The notes under the pieces are model-generated. The model was not told the origin of the DNA. It ran no database searches and saw only the letters and a list, made by a program, of their open reading frames with translations. Below are positions 61,641 to 64,000 of a stretch of DNA of 64,000 bases, one piece after another (position 1 is the stretch's first letter; every line of letters begins with the position of its first letter). This DNA is from Aphrophora alni (lineage: Eukaryota > Arthropoda > Insecta > Hemiptera > Aphrophoridae). Position numbers and translations under genes: made by a program. The stretch lies in NCBI GenBank assembly GCA_963513935.1, contig OY740769.1:69522984-69586983 (forward strand), written 5' to 3'.

Positions 61641-61649
61641 TTTTCTTTT

Positions 61650-61790
61650 AAAACGCCGGAAAACCTCATGATTTTTTCTTTATGATCGCCAGAAACACCT
61701 CTTTTTTTCCTTTAAAAACCCTTAAATTTAAGAACGCCGGAGGCACCTCATGAACGCGAACAGAACATTTAGAACGCCGGAGGCACCTCT
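61650..61790 (+). repeat. Interspersed GCCGGAGGCACCTC repeat cluster
   Basis: Four related 17-20-bp units within 140 bp: AACGCCGGAAAACCTCATGA (61652), GATCGCCAGAAACACCTCT (61684), GAACGCCGGAGGCACCTCAT (61732) and GAACGCCGGAGGCACCTCT (61772). Spacers of 13-30 bp are T-rich or unrelated. The GC-rich units contrast strongly with the AT-rich DNA around them. CTCCTGAATG follows as a possible end. The spacing is irregular, so this is not a regular tandem array. Confidence 0.75.
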
Positions 61791-64000
61791 CGCGTATTTC
61801 CTCCTGAATGTTCTTTTTTTAAATATTTTTCCCTTTATTTATAGCAGAACGTCTTCCTGACATCGGATATAAAAGATAGGCATAATTATATTTCAAAAAT
61901 ATTTTTTAAGAATAGTTACTCCTTACTGATTCATTAAATATGATTATAATACAATTAACATATATGCGTTTATTTCAAAATAAAATATTTTTGTTGTAGT
62001 TTCCCCCCCCCCCAAAACTATAGCAAAAAAACCTTCATTTTCATTAAATAAATGAAATAATTTCTCTTTTTAATGATTAGGTGATATGACATACAGATTT
62101 TAGTATAGAGTAGTTATTTAAAATATTGTTTGAGAATGGTAGAGCGGATTCGCCTAGTGCAATTGAACTACAGATTGGTTGCAACATTTAAATATAGTCT
62201 GCTATTGGAAAATTTCGAGGCTTGGAACTCACAAACACAATTCGTATTGAAAAAAATTACAACAAACGGTAGTTGTATGGAACTAGATGACTCTGGTCTT
62301 ACATTATCAAACATCATTTTAATATTTAAAATTTACTGTATTTTAAAATGTTTACGTCAGCTAACAGGCATATTCTTTTCATCACAATAATGAAATAGCT
62401 TCGTATAAACATAGACCTAAGAATGCTTTGAGTTGTTTGCAGACTGAGATATTTACAATATATGTCCAAATGTTTGCTAACATATTTTAACCTTATTAAA
62501 ATTAATGGTATTACATTTTAATAATGTCTCTTTAAATTAAATACTTTGCACCTGTTTATCAATTAAATTATAACTTTTCAGAGAAGAGATTATTAAAATG
62601 TGTTTTTATGTGAACTCTCATAACAAGTATAAATTATAATATAAACATAATCACTGTGTCAGTTATTTCTAATATCAAGAATTATAAATTACCCACTGAG
62701 TAGATGTGTCCACATAGCTATTTTGTTTCAACGGGACCACATATTATTTGTATTACAAACGTAAACAAAATTGTTTTCACTTCTAAAATTAGTATTATAA
62801 ACTAATAATTATAAATTACTGCTAATCATTCACTCCTGGTTAAAAAAGTTTAATTTCATTCAATATACTTTTAATATCGTTAAATGAAAGTGTTTAATTT
62901 CGTAATCGAAGATTAAGACGAGTAATTTAAATTTGTGTAGGAAAGTTAAAAGTGTAGAACTGTCAATACCAGAACCTACCCTCAATAGTTGAACTTTCTT
63001 ATAAAGTAAAACTAAACTTATTAATCGCAAAAAAAAACAGATGCTGATGAAGTTAAAACAATTAGACAGAGCTAGAAATCCGATTCAAATTTCCTAATTA
63101 AAAAGTCATAATGACATATTTCTATTTTTCTGTTGCTCGACGGAAATTGGTCTATAATATGGCGTAATTAAAATAAATTATAAAATATTTACAGGTTCTT
63201 GTATATGAATATGCCTCTTTTTTCAATTATATTTTTTTGTATCTATCTAAACCAAATCTTTTCTAAAACATCATCTTAACTTCAATGGCAACTTTTGTGA
63301 TTTTAAATTTCATACGATTTCAAAGAGGTTTTGAAAAGAAACCATTTTTTAAAAATATAATAAAAGTCGATTTTATCTGCGACTCATCTATCGCGTTATA
63401 GACTGAAACTAAATTCATGTTTATTTGTATTTTAGTAAAAACTTTGAAAGTATAAACGAGGGAGCCATCCTTAAACATATTAGTAATGCCTGATTCACAA
63501 AATTAGTATTTTTCATCAAAGTTAATTATTCTTTCTTTATTTAGTAATACAAATCTCGATTTTATACTTCTGAGATATGTATTTTTAATCATTTTTAGAG
63601 TTTAATGATACAATATCATTGATATAAAATAAAATATAAAACCGATTCAGACAGAATTAACCAAAATTCTCAAGAACAATTGGTATAGTTCACAAGATGA
63701 TTATTTAAAAATTCCGATTTTAGGGTAATGACGGAAAACAATAGGGAGTTAGTTAAATACAAAGAATAAACAAGGAGAAATCGTTAAAGAGTACTTAAAT
63801 TATTACCCTCGATAGATTAAACTTAATTAAACTTAGTTCATCGGTATTTATACCAACTGTTCCGCAGAGCCGAATAAAATATATGGCTCTGGAATATTTA
63901 AATATGGAAAAAAGTTTTCCCTCATCAAATACTACACTGATTACAGTAATTAAAACAAATTTTCAAAAAATCGTTTCATTTTCAAATTTCTTACTATGTA
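61791..64000. other. Gene-free AT-rich stretch to window end
   Basis: Contains a C11 run at 62003-62013 and an 86-codon frame at 62130-62390 without a motif. No supported gene. Confidence 0.45.
62003..62013 (+). repeat. Poly-C run
   Basis: Eleven consecutive C bases followed by AAAA, the only long C run in the window. Confidence 0.95.

Noticed and set aside
1..64000. tRNA, rRNA or snRNA genes
   Set aside because: I looked by eye for tRNA B-box-like GGTTCGANTCC and other conserved cores on both strands and found none with a matching partner; a covariance-model scan would be needed to exclude them fully.
1..64000. Bacterial, plasmid or organelle origin
   Set aside because: No dense ORFs, no operon structure, plentiful microsatellites and a decayed LINE all point to nuclear animal DNA.

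Overview
The window looks like nuclear DNA from an AT-rich animal genome, most likely an insect. There are no closely packed genes, no long open frames, abundant microsatellites, many old and decayed repeats, and one dead LINE whose proteins resemble those of arthropod elements. Species and order cannot be read from the sequence. Most of the 64 kb reads as intergenic or long-intron DNA. The frames longer than 60 codons are mostly what chance gives in AT-rich sequence, and I annotate only those with independent support.

Layout. 0-17 kb: AT-rich DNA with old dispersed repeats (families R3, R4 and R6 below), a 176-bp tandem duplication near 4.5 kb, a decayed copy of a short coding exon at 6.9-7.0 kb (minus strand), a possible 5' exon at 12.4 kb and a perfect 20-bp-arm palindrome at 16.6 kb. 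17-25 kb: a 53-bp exact repeat (18.07 and 23.73 kb), a 60-bp minisatellite of about 17 copies (19.78-20.82 kb), and an intact candidate first coding exon on the minus strand (23977 down to 23826) with a good splice donor, the counterpart of the decayed copy at 7 kb. 25.5-27.55 kb: a non-LTR retrotransposon pseudogene on the plus strand, with an ORF1 resembling DUF4780 proteins followed by an APE-type endonuclease; it ends before the reverse transcriptase. 28-30.2 kb: a 181-bp hairpin element with 38-bp perfect terminal inverted repeats and a foldback element carrying an ACCGGTTTCGAC motif.

30-64 kb: mostly unremarkable AT-rich DNA. It carries microsatellites, a three-copy repeat family (R7) whose minus strand keeps a similar short peptide, a GC-richer block at 44.8-45.5 kb, a 284-bp tandem duplication (46.56-47.15 kb), a compound foldback (47.71-48.39 kb), a repeat family at 49.9, 57.3 and 59.5 kb (R8), and a GCCGGAGGCACCTC short-repeat cluster at 61.65-61.79 kb.

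No working pathway or multi-gene system is visible. The best leads are the duplicated exon with its mostly synonymous differences, the R7 family with its conserved frame, and the foldback and hairpin elements. All family comparisons and splice-site calls were made by eye.
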